64,000 bases of DNA from Vibrio crassostreae 9ZC13 (GCF_000272045.2 NZ_AJYZ02000041.1:516247-580246), one strand, 5' to 3'; counted from the first letter of the stretch, positions 41,882 through 51,410 are shown. Numbers and translations: made by a program. Notes: generated from the sequence alone by a model not told the origin.

Positions 41882-43060
41882 ATGTTACGAGTTTCGAGTC
41901 GAAGTTGGATGGTGTTGGTGCTTAGCATTGTGCTAAGTGGTTGTTCTCTCTTAGAAGTTAAGTTAGATAGTCAAACGACGCCTCTCACTCAACAAGAGTT
42001 AAATGCTCGGCTCATGACGCGTGAATACGCCAAGATGTTTTTTACACGAGTAGAAGACTCGGCTGATTTAATCGCGCAATTTTATCCTGCTGATGACACT
42101 TTACATCAATCTTATGTGTTGCTTTGGAAGATCCATGCAGAGCAGGGATTACAACAAGCGGCTTACCAAACTTCCCCAATGTCTGCGTTAATTGACTCGT
42201 GGGTTTTCACTGCCCAAATGAATCAGTTTTATAGCCAAGGCGACGGCGCGGATCTGTTCGCGACGGATGATGCAGTAGAGACCGCTCGTTTTCTTGATCA
42301 AGAAGCCGAGAAGCTGGCAAAGGGTGTATTGAGCTCGAGTGATTTCAAAAACAGCAAAGCGTTCGTTGCGCAGTTTTCTGCTAGCCACCCATTTAAAGAC
42401 CTCACATTCAGAAGCACACCTGCTTACCGTGAATGGCTAAATTACCTTGGTAAAGACGAATCGCAAATCGTTCAGAGCTTAGGCACCATGCCAGAAGCAA
42501 TGAGTGACGCATCTGATCGTTTAAGCCTTATGGCTGACCAGACACCAAAACTGATGTCGTGGAAAGCGGAGTTGGTTGCATTGAATAGCTCACTAACGGG
42601 TGAAGACCTATCGATGACGCTGGAAAGCCTTCGTCAAACATCAGCAAGCATGCAAGACTTCATTGAGAACAATCCGGAGTACATGCAAACACTGGCTTCT
42701 ATTATGTCGACAGAAATGCAACCATTGCTCAACGACCTCAGTGATAAAACCGACCAAAAATTAGCGATGCTGAGTGATGAACGTGTGGCATTAGAAAAAA
42801 TGGTGACACGTGAGAGAGAAGCTCTAGTAGAGATGATTGCGAAAGAGCGCATCGAGATTGCCGGCATTGTGACTTCAGAAAGAGAACTGTTCACGCAAGA
42901 CCTTGATCGCGTCTCTCAAGAGGTGGTGGTACTGGCGATTGATAAGCTAATGGAGTTAATCAAAGGTGTGATTATCTACTTCATCCTGTTTATCTTAGTA
43001 GTGTTCTTTGCACCGTTAGGCATCGGTTACTGGTTGGGTAAACGAACCGCCAATAAATAG
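41882..43060 (+). CDS. Predicted lipoprotein with coiled coil and C-terminal membrane helix
   Basis: 392 residues from ATG 41882 (CAGAGG before it). The signal peptide ends VLSIVLSGC, a good lipobox. The body is helical; residues of about 290-345 form a Glu/Arg-rich coiled coil with repeated blocks (VTREREALVEMIAKERIEI then VTSEREL). A strongly hydrophobic segment near the end (GVIIYFILFILVVFFAPLGI) precedes a basic tail, WLGKRTANK. Lipid anchor and membrane helix together would tether both ends to the inner membrane. Function unknown; some relatives are labelled chemotaxis proteins without evidence I can verify. Confidence 0.75.
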   Translation: MLRVSSRSWMVLVLSIVLSGCSLLEVKLDSQTTPLTQQELNARLMTREYAKMFFTRVEDSADLIAQFYPADDTLHQSYVLLWKIHAEQGLQQAAYQTSPMSALIDSWVFTAQMNQFYSQGDGADLFATDDAVETARFLDQEAEKLAKGVLSSSDFKNSKAFVAQFSASHPFKDLTFRSTPAYREWLNYLGKDESQIVQSLGTMPEAMSDASDRLSLMADQTPKLMSWKAELVALNSSLTGEDLSMTLESLRQTSASMQDFIENNPEYMQTLASIMSTEMQPLLNDLSDKTDQKLAMLSDERVALEKMVTREREALVEMIAKERIEIAGIVTSERELFTQDLDRVSQEVVVLAIDKLMELIKGVIIYFILFILVVFFAPLGIGYWLGKRTANK

Positions 43061-43083
43061 ATAAATAAGTAAATCAGCAGATC

Positions 43084-43113
43084 AAAAAAGAGCGCTCTAG
43101 GGCGCTCTTTTTG
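43084..43113. terminator. Bidirectional terminator, lipoprotein gene / nhaC
   Basis: AAAAAGAGCGC pairs with GCGCTCTTTTT around a short loop, with A- and T-runs on both sides. Confidence 0.85.
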
Positions 43114-43164
43114 CATTTATCCATTAACGTTTTGAGTTACGTTCGAAAGCGTTAGCTCCTGAAC

Positions 43165-44601
43165 TTAAGCTTGTTGCTTGCTTAACTCGGTCGCTTCTTC
43201 AGCTTCAAACGCTGGTGCTGTTGGTTCACACTTATCAACGAACCAACCCATGTAAGATGTCACGATAGTCACGATGATACAGATGAAGCTTAACCACATG
43301 AAGGGTGCGTAAGACAGCGTCGCAACACCAAGAATACTCGCCATGTAGATACCGTTATCACTCCAGGGAACCATACCCGACGTTAGCGTGCCACCAAACT
43401 CAGCATTACGAGATAGGTTCTTACGCTTGTAGCCTAAACGGTCGTAGTTTTTCGCACAGATTTTTGGCGTAAGGATTAACGATACGTACATTGCAGAACC
43501 GAACACGTTACCCATGAAGGCCGTACCAATTGTGCTCGTCGCTAGTGAGCCTGCGCTGTTTACGCGGCGCTCAAACACCTTAGCGATTGTCTCTAGTACG
43601 CCCACTTTATCCAGTAAGCCACCGAAACCTAGACCAAATACGATAACCGCAACTGAACCTAGCATTGAAGACATGCCGCCACGGTTAAGAATCGAATCAA
43701 TAAACTCTACGCCAGATGAGATTGAGAACGGTGCCCAAGCAGTGTTGAATGCCGTTAGGAAGTCGATATCTTGGATCATGACTGCCCAGATAATACCCAG
43801 CAGAGAACCAAAACTGATGACCGGGAATGAAGGCATACGGAAAGCCAACAGACCAAGCACGATAAGTACCGGAACGAATGAGTAAGGCGTGATGTAGAAC
43901 TGAACTTCCATTGCTTTGATTACAGAGTCTACTTGGCTCATGTCAACGTTGCCCGCGTAGTGGAAACCAAACGCAGTAAACATGATGCCTGTAATCACGT
44001 AGCTGATTAACGCAACTGGAAGCATGCCCTTGATGTGTTCAACCACTTCAACACCAGACATTGAAGAAGCCAGAATCACTGAATCAGAAAGAGGAGACAT
44101 CTTGTCACCGAAGTAACAGCCTGACAGCACGGCACCTGCAGTAATCGGTGCTGGAACACCTAGGCCTTGGCCGATACCCATCATCGCGATACCTGCTGTA
44201 CCCGCAGCACCCCAAGAAGTACCGGTCGCCAATGCAGTTAGAGAACAGATGATCATGGTCGCTAAAAGGAAGATAGAAGGGTGGATAGCTTTCAGACCAT
44301 AGTAAATGATAGTAGGTACGATCCCGCCTGAGATCCAAGTACCAACAAGAGCGCCAACGGCTAAAAGTATTAAAACCGCGCCTAAGCCATTGGATATTCC
44401 TTTGAGTGCTGCTTTTTCTAAGTCTTTGTATTGGTGTCCAAGACGAATACCAAGAACCATGATAATGAACCAGCCAATATACAAGGCAAGTTGAATTGGA
44501 AGGTCAAGCTTTGCAGTAAAGGAAAAAGCAAGGGATAGAAATAGTCCTAACGCGATGAATACCTGCAATAGGTTCGGTAGGCGAGTTTTACTCTGCTTCA
44601 T
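43165..44601 (-). CDS. nhaC: Na+/H+ antiporter NhaC
   Basis: 478-residue antiporter of the NhaC family with about eleven or twelve membrane segments, exporting Na+ in exchange for H+. Typical blocks are GTSWGAAGTAGIAMMGIG and GCYFGDKMSPLSDSVILASS. Sodium cycling suits a marine bacterium with a sodium-driven flagellum (motY is also here) and Rsx/Rnf-type pumps. Single gene; a long non-coding stretch separates it from asd. Confidence 0.93.
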   Translation of the reverse strand: MKQSKTRLPNLLQVFIALGLFLSLAFSFTAKLDLPIQLALYIGWFIIMVLGIRLGHQYKDLEKAALKGISNGLGAVLILLAVGALVGTWISGGIVPTIIYYGLKAIHPSIFLLATMIICSLTALATGTSWGAAGTAGIAMMGIGQGLGVPAPITAGAVLSGCYFGDKMSPLSDSVILASSMSGVEVVEHIKGMLPVALISYVITGIMFTAFGFHYAGNVDMSQVDSVIKAMEVQFYITPYSFVPVLIVLGLLAFRMPSFPVISFGSLLGIIWAVMIQDIDFLTAFNTAWAPFSISSGVEFIDSILNRGGMSSMLGSVAVIVFGLGFGGLLDKVGVLETIAKVFERRVNSAGSLATSTIGTAFMGNVFGSAMYVSLILTPKICAKNYDRLGYKRKNLSRNAEFGGTLTSGMVPWSDNGIYMASILGVATLSYAPFMWLSFICIIVTIVTSYMGWFVDKCEPTAPAFEAEEATELSKQQA

Positions 44602-45101
44602 AAAAGCCTCTTGTGATTTCGAGCATTTATAGTGCTTCGTTATAGTGTGTGGTGCAAAACGGACACTACAGTAATTAGTTTATTATATCGAAAAAATACG
44701 CCCAAGTTGTGATATTTGACTGTTAACTCAATCAATTGTGGTTTCATAATCTAAATTTTTGTTACATTCATGATTGTTACATGTTGAAATCTGTCGCGCG
44801 TTGTTTTCGTTTTGTAAAATAAAACTCTGATTAACCTTGGTTTAAAAGAGGGATTTACTGTTTGTGATGAGCGTCGATTGAATCGACTTTGGCGATGTAA
44901 ATGTTTGAATTTGACGATAATGGACGCTTAATCAATGAGGTGGAGATGGAATGTCGATACAGAGATAACTGCACGATTCATTACGTTCACTTAAAAGAAA
45001 CGAAAAAGTTACACTTTTTGACAAAAAGCACTTGAGTTCTGTTTCTGAAAAACTTATAGATGGGGGAGAGCAATTTTTAATTTATACATGGAGAGTGAGC
45101 G
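44602..45101. promoter_or_regulatory. 500-bp nhaC / asd divergent control region
   Basis: Contains an asd promoter candidate (TTGAGT 45032-45037, 17-bp spacer, TATAGA 45055-45060) and a perfect inverted repeat AAAAAGT-TAC-ACTTTTT at 45003-45019 just upstream of it. A 15-base palindrome-like GTCGATTGAATCGAC lies near 44873-44887. I looked for a lysine riboswitch and did not find its conserved pattern. No gene is proposed. Confidence 0.5.
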
Positions 45102-46220
45102 ATGAGAGTAGGTCTAGTTGGTTGGCGCGGTATGGTTGGTTCTGTACTGATGCAACGTATGGTTGAAGAGAAAGACTTCGACTTGATTGAGCCTGTTTAT
45201 TACAGCACATCTCAGATTGGTATTCCTGCCCCTGTTTTAGGTGGTAAAGATGCGGGTCTACTTCAAGACGCTTTTGATATTGATAGCCTAAAACAGCTTG
45301 ATGCTGTGATTACCTGTCAAGGCGGCGATTACACATCAAAAGTATACCCAGCACTGCGTCAAGCAGGTTGGAAAGGTTACTGGATTGATGCAGCATCTAC
45401 TCTGCGTATGGATGCTGATTCAATCATCACTCTTGATCCTGTTAACTTGGCTCAAATCCAGCAAGGCATTCACAGCGGCACCAACACGTTCGTTGGCGGT
45501 AACTGTACTGTGAGCTTAATGCTTATGGCTCTAGGTGGTCTGTACGAGAAAGGCATGGTTGAGTGGATGAGTGCCATGACTTACCAAGCAGCTTCTGGTG
45601 CGGGTGCTAAGAACATGCGTGAGCTGATCTCACAAATGGGTGTGATCAACGACAGCGTAAGTTCTGAGTTAGCAAACCCTTCAAGCTCAATTCTTGATAT
45701 CGATAAGAAAGTGGCTGATACGATTCGTTCATCTTCATTCCCAACAGACCAATTTGGTGCTCCGCTTGCAGGCTCACTGATTCCTTGGATCGATGTGAAG
45801 CGTGAAAACGGTCAGAGTAAAGAAGAGTGGAAAGCCGGTGTTGAAGCGAACAAGATTCTTGGTCTAGATGGTCAGCCAATCCCAATTGATGGTACTTGTG
45901 TACGAATCGGTGCAATGCGTTGTCACGCTCAAGCACTAACGATCAAGCTTAAGCAAGACGTGCCAATGGACGAGATCGAAGAGATCATCGCAACGCACAA
46001 TGATTGGGTTAAAGTGATTCCTAATGACCGCGACATCACGGCACAGGAGCTAACACCAGCGAAAGTAACAGGCACAATGTCTGTACCTGTCGGTCGTCTG
46101 CGTAAGATGTCGATGGGTAACGACTTCCTAAACGCCTTCACGGTTGGTGACCAACTACTTTGGGGTGCTGCAGAACCACTACGTCGTACTCTACGCATTA
46201 TCCTTGCTGAGAAATCGTAA
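45102..46220 (+). CDS. asd: Aspartate-semialdehyde dehydrogenase
   Basis: 372-residue NADPH-dependent enzyme reducing aspartyl phosphate to the semialdehyde, the branch point to lysine, diaminopimelate, methionine and threonine. NADP-binding GLVGWRGMVGSVL is at the start and catalytic Cys135 lies in GGNCTVSLM, as in E. coli Asd (C135). The His block HAQALTIKLK is also present. Good Shine-Dalgarno (GGAGAG). Single gene with its own promoter and terminator. Confidence 0.97.
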   Translation: MRVGLVGWRGMVGSVLMQRMVEEKDFDLIEPVYYSTSQIGIPAPVLGGKDAGLLQDAFDIDSLKQLDAVITCQGGDYTSKVYPALRQAGWKGYWIDAASTLRMDADSIITLDPVNLAQIQQGIHSGTNTFVGGNCTVSLMLMALGGLYEKGMVEWMSAMTYQAASGAGAKNMRELISQMGVINDSVSSELANPSSSILDIDKKVADTIRSSSFPTDQFGAPLAGSLIPWIDVKRENGQSKEEWKAGVEANKILGLDGQPIPIDGTCVRIGAMRCHAQALTIKLKQDVPMDEIEEIIATHNDWVKVIPNDRDITAQELTPAKVTGTMSVPVGRLRKMSMGNDFLNAFTVGDQLLWGAAEPLRRTLRIILAEKS

Positions 46221-46256
46221 TAGGCAAGATTGCTTAAATTCTATTAGCTGATAAAC

Positions 46257-46291
46257 CGAAAGGGTTGACGACAAACGTCAACCCTTTTTAG
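46257..46291 (+). terminator. asd terminator
   Basis: AAAGGGTTGACG (46259-46270) pairs with CGTCAACCCTTT (46276-46287), followed by TT. Confidence 0.85.
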
Positions 46292-46372
46292 TTTATTGCT
46301 ACCTCGTTATTCGGCCCTCGAAACTGCCCTTAAATCTCTTCGCATCTCGCTACTCGAATCTCGTGTCTGCTT

Positions 46373-47245
46373 TTATTTCTCGTCGGTGACGACACGCTTG
46401 TCTGGATCCGCTAATTCGCTAGCACAGTGCTTGCAATACATGGCGTCTGAATCATGACCCGCTCGGTTACAGTTCGGGCACTTAACCAATTCTTTGTGCG
46501 AGTTCATCTCATTACTGAGTTCTGCAGTAATGATCCCGGTTGGCACTGCTAAGATAGAGTAACCCAATAGCATGGTCAGTGATGCTATGGCTTTACCAAG
46601 CGCGGTCTGCGGCACCATGTCACCATAACCTACCGTAGTGATAGTCACGATGGCCCAATAGATACTGTGAGGAATACTGGTGAAGCCATTGTCAGGACCT
46701 TCAATAACAAAGATCAAGGCGCCAAAGATAACCACCAAGATGCCGACGGTGCTAAAGAAGATCAGTATCTTTCGTCGTGCCATTAATAGTGAGCGCAACA
46801 GAATATTGGAATCTTGCAGGTAGCGAACCAGCTTTAGAATTCGGAAGATACGCATCACACGCAGCAGTCTCACCACACCCATAAATGAAGCGCCTGGGAA
46901 GATGATTGCTAGGTAGGTCGGAAGAATCGCCAATAGGTCAACGACACCATAAAAACTGGTGGCGTAAGATTTTGGCTTTGGGGAGCAATAGAGCCTTAAC
47001 AAATACTCAAGAGTGAAGAGTGCAGTGAAGGTGTATTCGATATAACGCAGCTGTTGTGACCATTCGGTCATCACATTAGGGATGGATTCTAAGATCAGAA
47101 CCAACAGCGAAGCCAAGATTGCAACGATCAGAGTTATATCAAATGCACGTCCGGCTGGCGTGTGAGTACCAAAGATAATGACGTACAAATGATGCTTGAG
47201 TGGCTTGCGTGACATAAGGAGAGGTTCGTCTTCTGTTAAATGCAT
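46373..47245 (-). CDS. Voltage-gated K+ channel subunit with C-terminal zinc ribbon
   Basis: 290 residues with six membrane segments: a basic S4-like helix (GVVRLLRVMRIFRILKLVRY) and the K+ selectivity filter TTVGYGDMVP before S6. The C-terminal tail ends in a C4 zinc-ribbon-like motif (CPNCNRAGHDSDAMYCKHCA), common in bacterial channel relatives but absent from eukaryotic Kv channels. ATG 47245 opens the frame; Met11 at 47215 is an alternative, and neither has a good Shine-Dalgarno. A TATAAT-like element just upstream of 47245 suggests a very short leader. Confidence 0.9.
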   Translation of the reverse strand: MHLTEDEPLLMSRKPLKHHLYVIIFGTHTPAGRAFDITLIVAILASLLVLILESIPNVMTEWSQQLRYIEYTFTALFTLEYLLRLYCSPKPKSYATSFYGVVDLLAILPTYLAIIFPGASFMGVVRLLRVMRIFRILKLVRYLQDSNILLRSLLMARRKILIFFSTVGILVVIFGALIFVIEGPDNGFTSIPHSIYWAIVTITTVGYGDMVPQTALGKAIASLTMLLGYSILAVPTGIITAELSNEMNSHKELVKCPNCNRAGHDSDAMYCKHCASELADPDKRVVTDEK

Positions 47246-47275
47246 TAACAGTCATTATACAAGCTTCATAATAAC

Positions 47276-47310
47276 GAGGCGAGTGAAAGCCCAATTGCTT
47301 TACTCGCCTC
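47276..47310 (-). terminator. Hairpin after the ychE-like gene
   Basis: GAGGCGAGT...AAAGC pairs with GCTTT...ACTCGCCTC with one bulged base. The minus-strand U-tract is weak (CGTTATTAT). Confidence 0.55.
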
Positions 47311-47364
47311 ATCTATATTTCAATATTGTTGCCCTTTATAGAGCAACCGAAATGTTGTTAAACG

Positions 47365-48003
47365 TTATGCCAAGCCTGGGAACAGATTACGTAGGCCATT
47401 GGCGATGAACTCGATGCCCAATGCGCCAAGAATCAGACCCATGATACGAGTGATCACGTTGATACCCGTTTGACCTAAAAAGCGAACGATAACCGGCGCT
47501 GAACGGAACAAAAGCCAAGAGCACGTTGCGAATGCGATGATGCTAATGCCGATGCCGACCGTATCAATAGCAGCAGGGTAGCGAGAACCATAAACAATGG
47601 TCGAGCTGATTGCACCTGGGCCTGCCATTAGCGGCATAGCAAGTGGAACAACGCCGATCTGCTCTTTGCTGATGTATTCAGACTTCTCTTGTTTGTTCTG
47701 CTTATCTTCACCGAGCTTACCGCTCATCATCGAAAATGCGATGCTCAATAACAGTAAGCCACCAGCAACGCGGAATGAATCCAACGAGATGCTAAACATA
47801 TCAAGAAGCATTTGCCCTGCAACAAGTGACATAATCAAGATCACGGCAACAGCAATATTTGCTTGTAAGGCTGTCCTGTTCCTCTCTTCTGGCGGCATAT
47901 GAGCAGTAAGAGAAACAAAAACAGGCATGATGCCGATTGGGTTTACGGCAGCAACAAGCCCAAGGAAGAATTGCATAAAAATTGCGAGTTCTAAGCCTTG
48001 CAT
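47365..48003 (-). CDS. ychE: MarC-family membrane protein, YchE type
   Basis: 212-residue inner-membrane protein with six hydrophobic segments of the MarC/YchE family. It shares with E. coli YchE the blocks MSGKLGEDKQNKQEKSE and GVVPLAMPLMAGPGAIS and the C-terminus TGINVITRIMGLILGALGIE. Function in the family is not established. It is divergent from adhE exactly as ychE is in E. coli. Confidence 0.92.
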   Translation of the reverse strand: MQGLELAIFMQFFLGLVAAVNPIGIMPVFVSLTAHMPPEERNRTALQANIAVAVILIMSLVAGQMLLDMFSISLDSFRVAGGLLLLSIAFSMMSGKLGEDKQNKQEKSEYISKEQIGVVPLAMPLMAGPGAISSTIVYGSRYPAAIDTVGIGISIIAFATCSWLLFRSAPVIVRFLGQTGINVITRIMGLILGALGIEFIANGLRNLFPGLA

Positions 48004-48641
48004 GAGAGCGATCTCCAGTTAGCGTACTTAAGGTTGAAGGGTTGATCTGTGAATAGTTTAGGCGCGTAATGTAAGGGACAAACTCAATTTACGCGAATGA
48101 AAAAAACTAACTTGAAATGGGTGATTCTTTTTAGAAAAACTAATTGAATCTCACTTTTGTTTTAAGCCTGTTGCAAGCTAGTTGGTAGTGTTTCATTTTG
48201 TAATTTATTATTGAGTAACTGTTAACCGACGCACGAAATTAATAAAAATTATGTCAGAATCTAGCCCGTACAACGCTATGGATATACTCTCAGTAGCACG
48301 AATATAGCTGTATACATGTAATTTAACGGACTAAAAATGAAACTTTTTTACAGTTTATTACGCTATGTAGAAAAAAGTTGTCTGTTTGCTTGTTTTTTGC
48401 GCGAACGAAAAGTGTGAGTTTAATCTATATAAATCATGCTCTTAAGTTCATTTTTGCGATTGCCTTACTACTTTCTGGTTAATTCTTTTTGGGTAACTGA
48501 TCTGGGTCAATTTTTTTCACACAGTGAAATAATATACTCAGCCCTGAAAGCAATTTACTAAGAACGCTGGTGTTTAAGGTTAACGGCAAGCAGCGAATTT
48601 AATAAAAAGTTTTTAATATTTATTATTTTAGGAGATCCACC
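48004..48641. promoter_or_regulatory. 638-bp ychE / adhE control region
   Basis: AT-rich stretch upstream of adhE. An FNR-like site (48497-48510) and -10 TATACT (48533-48538) are placed as a class II promoter. Two TGTAATTTA half-sites (near 48200 and 48317) resemble one arm of a HexR operator, but neither is complete. The adhE Shine-Dalgarno TAGGAG is at 48629-48634. A long leader is expected, as in E. coli adhE. Confidence 0.55.
48497..48538 (+). promoter_or_regulatory. FNR-type class II promoter candidate for adhE
   Basis: CTGAT-CTGG-GTCAA (48497-48510) agrees at 8 of 10 fixed positions with TTGAT-N4-ATCAA. If transcription begins about 7 nt after TATACT, the site centre falls at -41.5, the class II position. 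This fits anaerobic induction of AdhE. Confidence 0.55.
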
Positions 48642-51347
48642 ATGCCTGTAACTAACTTAGCGGAACTTGATGCTCTAGTAGCTCGCGTTAAAGCAGCACA
48701 AGAAGAGTTTGCAACATTCTCTCAAGAGAAAGTAGACGCAATCTTCCGCGCAGCTTCTCTGGCTGCTAACCACGCTCGTATTCCACTTGCTCAACAAGCA
48801 GTTGCTGAATCTGGAATGGGTATTGTTGAAGATAAGGTTATCAAAAACCACTTTGCATCTGAATTTATCTACAACAAATACAAAGACGAAAAAACATGTG
48901 GCATCTTAGAAGAAGATGACAACCTAGGCACAATGACTATCGCTGAGCCTGTAGGTATCATCTGTGGTATCGTTCCAACAACGAACCCAACTTCTACAGC
49001 AATCTTCAAATCTCTAATTTCTCTTAAGACACGTAACGGCATCATCTTCTCGCCACACCCACGTGCAAAGAACTCAACTAACGACGCAGCGAAACTAGTT
49101 CTAGACGCAGCTGTTGCAGCTGGTGCTCCACGAGACATCATCGGTTGGATCGACCAACCATCTGTAGAGCTTTCTAACGCGCTTATGAAGCACGACGGTA
49201 TCGCACTTATCCTTGCTACTGGTGGTCCAGGCATGGTTAAAGCAGCATACTCTTCAGGTAAGCCTGCTATCGGTGTTGGTGCTGGTAACGTTCCTGTCGT
49301 TATCGATGAAACAGCTGACATCAAACGTGCTGTAGCATCTATCCTTATGTCTAAGACTTTCGATAACGGCGTAGTATGTGCTTCTGAGCAAGCTGCAATC
49401 GTAGTTAGCGAAGTATATGACGAAGTTAAAGAGCGTTTCGCTTCTCACAAAGCTCACGTTCTATCTAAAGCTGACGCTGATAAAGTACGTAAAGTTCTGC
49501 TTATCGACGGCAACCTAAACGCTAAAATCGTAGGTCAACCTGCTCCAGCAATCGCTGAAATGGCTGGTGTTAAAGTTCCTGCTGATACAAAAGTACTTGT
49601 AGGTGAAGGTCTTGGTAAAGTTTCTTACGATGACGAATTCGCTCACGAGAAACTATCTCCAACTCTAGGTCTATTCCGTGCAGATGACTTCGAAGACGCA
49701 GTTGCTCAAGCGGTAACTATGGTTGAAATCGGTGGTATCGGTCACACATCTGGTCTTTACACTAACCAAGATACTAACGCAGACCGCATCCGTTACTTCG
49801 GTGATAAGATGAAGACTGCTCGTATCCTAATCAACATCCCGACTACTCACGGTGGTATCGGTGACCTGTACAACTTCAACGTTGCACCTTCTCTAACTCT
49901 AGGTTGTGGTTCATGGGGTGGTAACTCTATCTCTGAGAACGTAGGTCCTAAGCACCTTATCAACAAGAAAACTGTAGCGAAGCGAGCTGAAAACATGTTG
50001 TGGCACAAACTACCTAAGTCTATCTACTTCCGTCGTGGTAGCCTTCCAATCGCAATGAGCGACCTAGAAGGTAAGAAACGCGCATTCCTAGTAACTGACC
50101 GTTTCCTATTCAACAACGGTTACGCAGATGACGTAGTTAGCTTGCTTAAAGCACAAGGCATCGAAGTTCAAACTTTCTTCGACGTAGAAGCGGATCCAAC
50201 GCTATCTGTTGTTGAGAAAGGCGCTGAAGCAATGAAGAGCTTCCAACCTGACGTAATCCTTGCTCTAGGTGGCGGTTCTCCAATGGATGCTGCTAAGATC
50301 ATGTGGGTTATGTACGAGCACCCAGAAACTCACTTCGAAGAACTAGCAATGCGCTTTATGGACATCCGTAAACGTATCTACAAGTTCCCTAAAATGGGTC
50401 AAAAAGCTGAGCTTGTATGTATCACTACAACTTCAGGTACAGGTTCAGAGGTTACTCCATTCGCTGTTGTTACTGACGACAAGACTGGTGCTAAATACCC
50501 ACTAGCTGATTACGAAATCACGCCAAACATGGCTATCGTTGATGCGAACCTAGTAATGAACATGCCTAAGTCTCTAACAGCGTTCGGTGGTTACGATGCA
50601 GTAACTCACGCTCTTGAAGCTTACGTATCTGTTCTAGCGAACGAGTACTCAGACGGTCAAGCTCTTCAAGCTCTTAAGATGCTTAAAGAATACCTACCAT
50701 CAAGCTACAAAAATGGTGCGGCTGACCCAATAGCTCGTGAGAAAGTACACAACGCAGCAACTATCGCTGGTGTAGCATTTGCGAACGCATTCCTAGGTGT
50801 GTGTCACTCAATGGCTCACAAAATTGGTGCTGAGTTCCACCTACCACACGGTCTTGCTAACGCACTACTTATCTCAAACGTTGTACGTTACAACGCGAAC
50901 GATAACCCAACTAAGCAGACTGCATTCTCTCAGTACGACCGTCCACAAGCACGTCGTCGTTACGCTGAAGTTGCTGACCACCTAGGCCTAAGCCAAGCTG
51001 GTGACCGTACAGCTCAGAAGATTGAACGTCTACTGACTTGGTTAGAAGAGCTTAAAGTTGACCTAGACATCCCACTATCTATCCAAGCTGCGGGTGTTAA
51101 CGAGTCTGACTTCATCGCTAAACTAGACGAGCTAGCTGTTGAAGCGTTCGATGACCAGTGTACAGGTGCTAACCCACGTTACCCTCTAATCACTGAGCTA
51201 AAAGAAGTTCTAACAACTTCTTACTTCGGCCAACCATACGTTGAAGGCGAAACTTTCGAAGGTACTACAGTTATCCTTAAGAAAGCAGACCAAAAGCCAG
51301 CTGAAGCGAAAGCGCCAAAAGCTAAAAAAGAAAAAGCTAACGCATAA
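48642..51347 (+). CDS. adhE: Bifunctional acetaldehyde-CoA / alcohol dehydrogenase
   Basis: 901-residue fermentative enzyme reducing acetyl-CoA to ethanol in two NADH steps and known to form spirosomes. The N-terminal ALDH domain carries catalytic Cys246 in NGVVCASEQA (C246 in E. coli). The C-terminal iron ADH domain has GGGSPMDAAKI for NAD and the metal ligands in THALEAY and HSMAHKIGAEFHLPHG. The tail is a lysine/alanine-rich extension (AEAKAPKAKKEKANA). Strong codon bias points to high expression. Monocistronic, with a strong terminator. Confidence 0.98.
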   Translation: MPVTNLAELDALVARVKAAQEEFATFSQEKVDAIFRAASLAANHARIPLAQQAVAESGMGIVEDKVIKNHFASEFIYNKYKDEKTCGILEEDDNLGTMTIAEPVGIICGIVPTTNPTSTAIFKSLISLKTRNGIIFSPHPRAKNSTNDAAKLVLDAAVAAGAPRDIIGWIDQPSVELSNALMKHDGIALILATGGPGMVKAAYSSGKPAIGVGAGNVPVVIDETADIKRAVASILMSKTFDNGVVCASEQAAIVVSEVYDEVKERFASHKAHVLSKADADKVRKVLLIDGNLNAKIVGQPAPAIAEMAGVKVPADTKVLVGEGLGKVSYDDEFAHEKLSPTLGLFRADDFEDAVAQAVTMVEIGGIGHTSGLYTNQDTNADRIRYFGDKMKTARILINIPTTHGGIGDLYNFNVAPSLTLGCGSWGGNSISENVGPKHLINKKTVAKRAENMLWHKLPKSIYFRRGSLPIAMSDLEGKKRAFLVTDRFLFNNGYADDVVSLLKAQGIEVQTFFDVEADPTLSVVEKGAEAMKSFQPDVILALGGGSPMDAAKIMWVMYEHPETHFEELAMRFMDIRKRIYKFPKMGQKAELVCITTTSGTGSEVTPFAVVTDDKTGAKYPLADYEITPNMAIVDANLVMNMPKSLTAFGGYDAVTHALEAYVSVLANEYSDGQALQALKMLKEYLPSSYKNGAADPIAREKVHNAATIAGVAFANAFLGVCHSMAHKIGAEFHLPHGLANALLISNVVRYNANDNPTKQTAFSQYDRPQARRRYAEVADHLGLSQAGDRTAQKIERLLTWLEELKVDLDIPLSIQAAGVNESDFIAKLDELAVEAFDDQCTGANPRYPLITELKEVLTTSYFGQPYVEGETFEGTTVILKKADQKPAEAKAPKAKKEKANA

Positions 51348-51410
51348 TAAGTAAGCATTAGTTTTGAGATAAGTTTTCGCTAGCACGATACTTATCTATC
51401 GGGAAAAGAT

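Noticed and set aside
44946..45035. 29-codon ORF with Lys and Thr codons and a GAGGTGGAG ribosome site, upstream of asd, as an attenuation leader peptide
   Set aside because: The best asd promoter (45032-45060) begins at the end of this ORF, so it would not be on the asd mRNA, and no terminator/antiterminator pair follows it.
44602..45101. Lysine riboswitch before nhaC or asd
   Set aside because: Both genes are known to carry one in some bacteria, but none of the conserved aptamer strings or a terminator hairpin is visible here.
48337..48417. 26-codon ORF (MKLFYSLLRYVEKSCLFACF...) upstream of adhE
   Set aside because: Weak ribosome site, upstream of the preferred promoter, and such short frames are expected by chance in AT-rich DNA.
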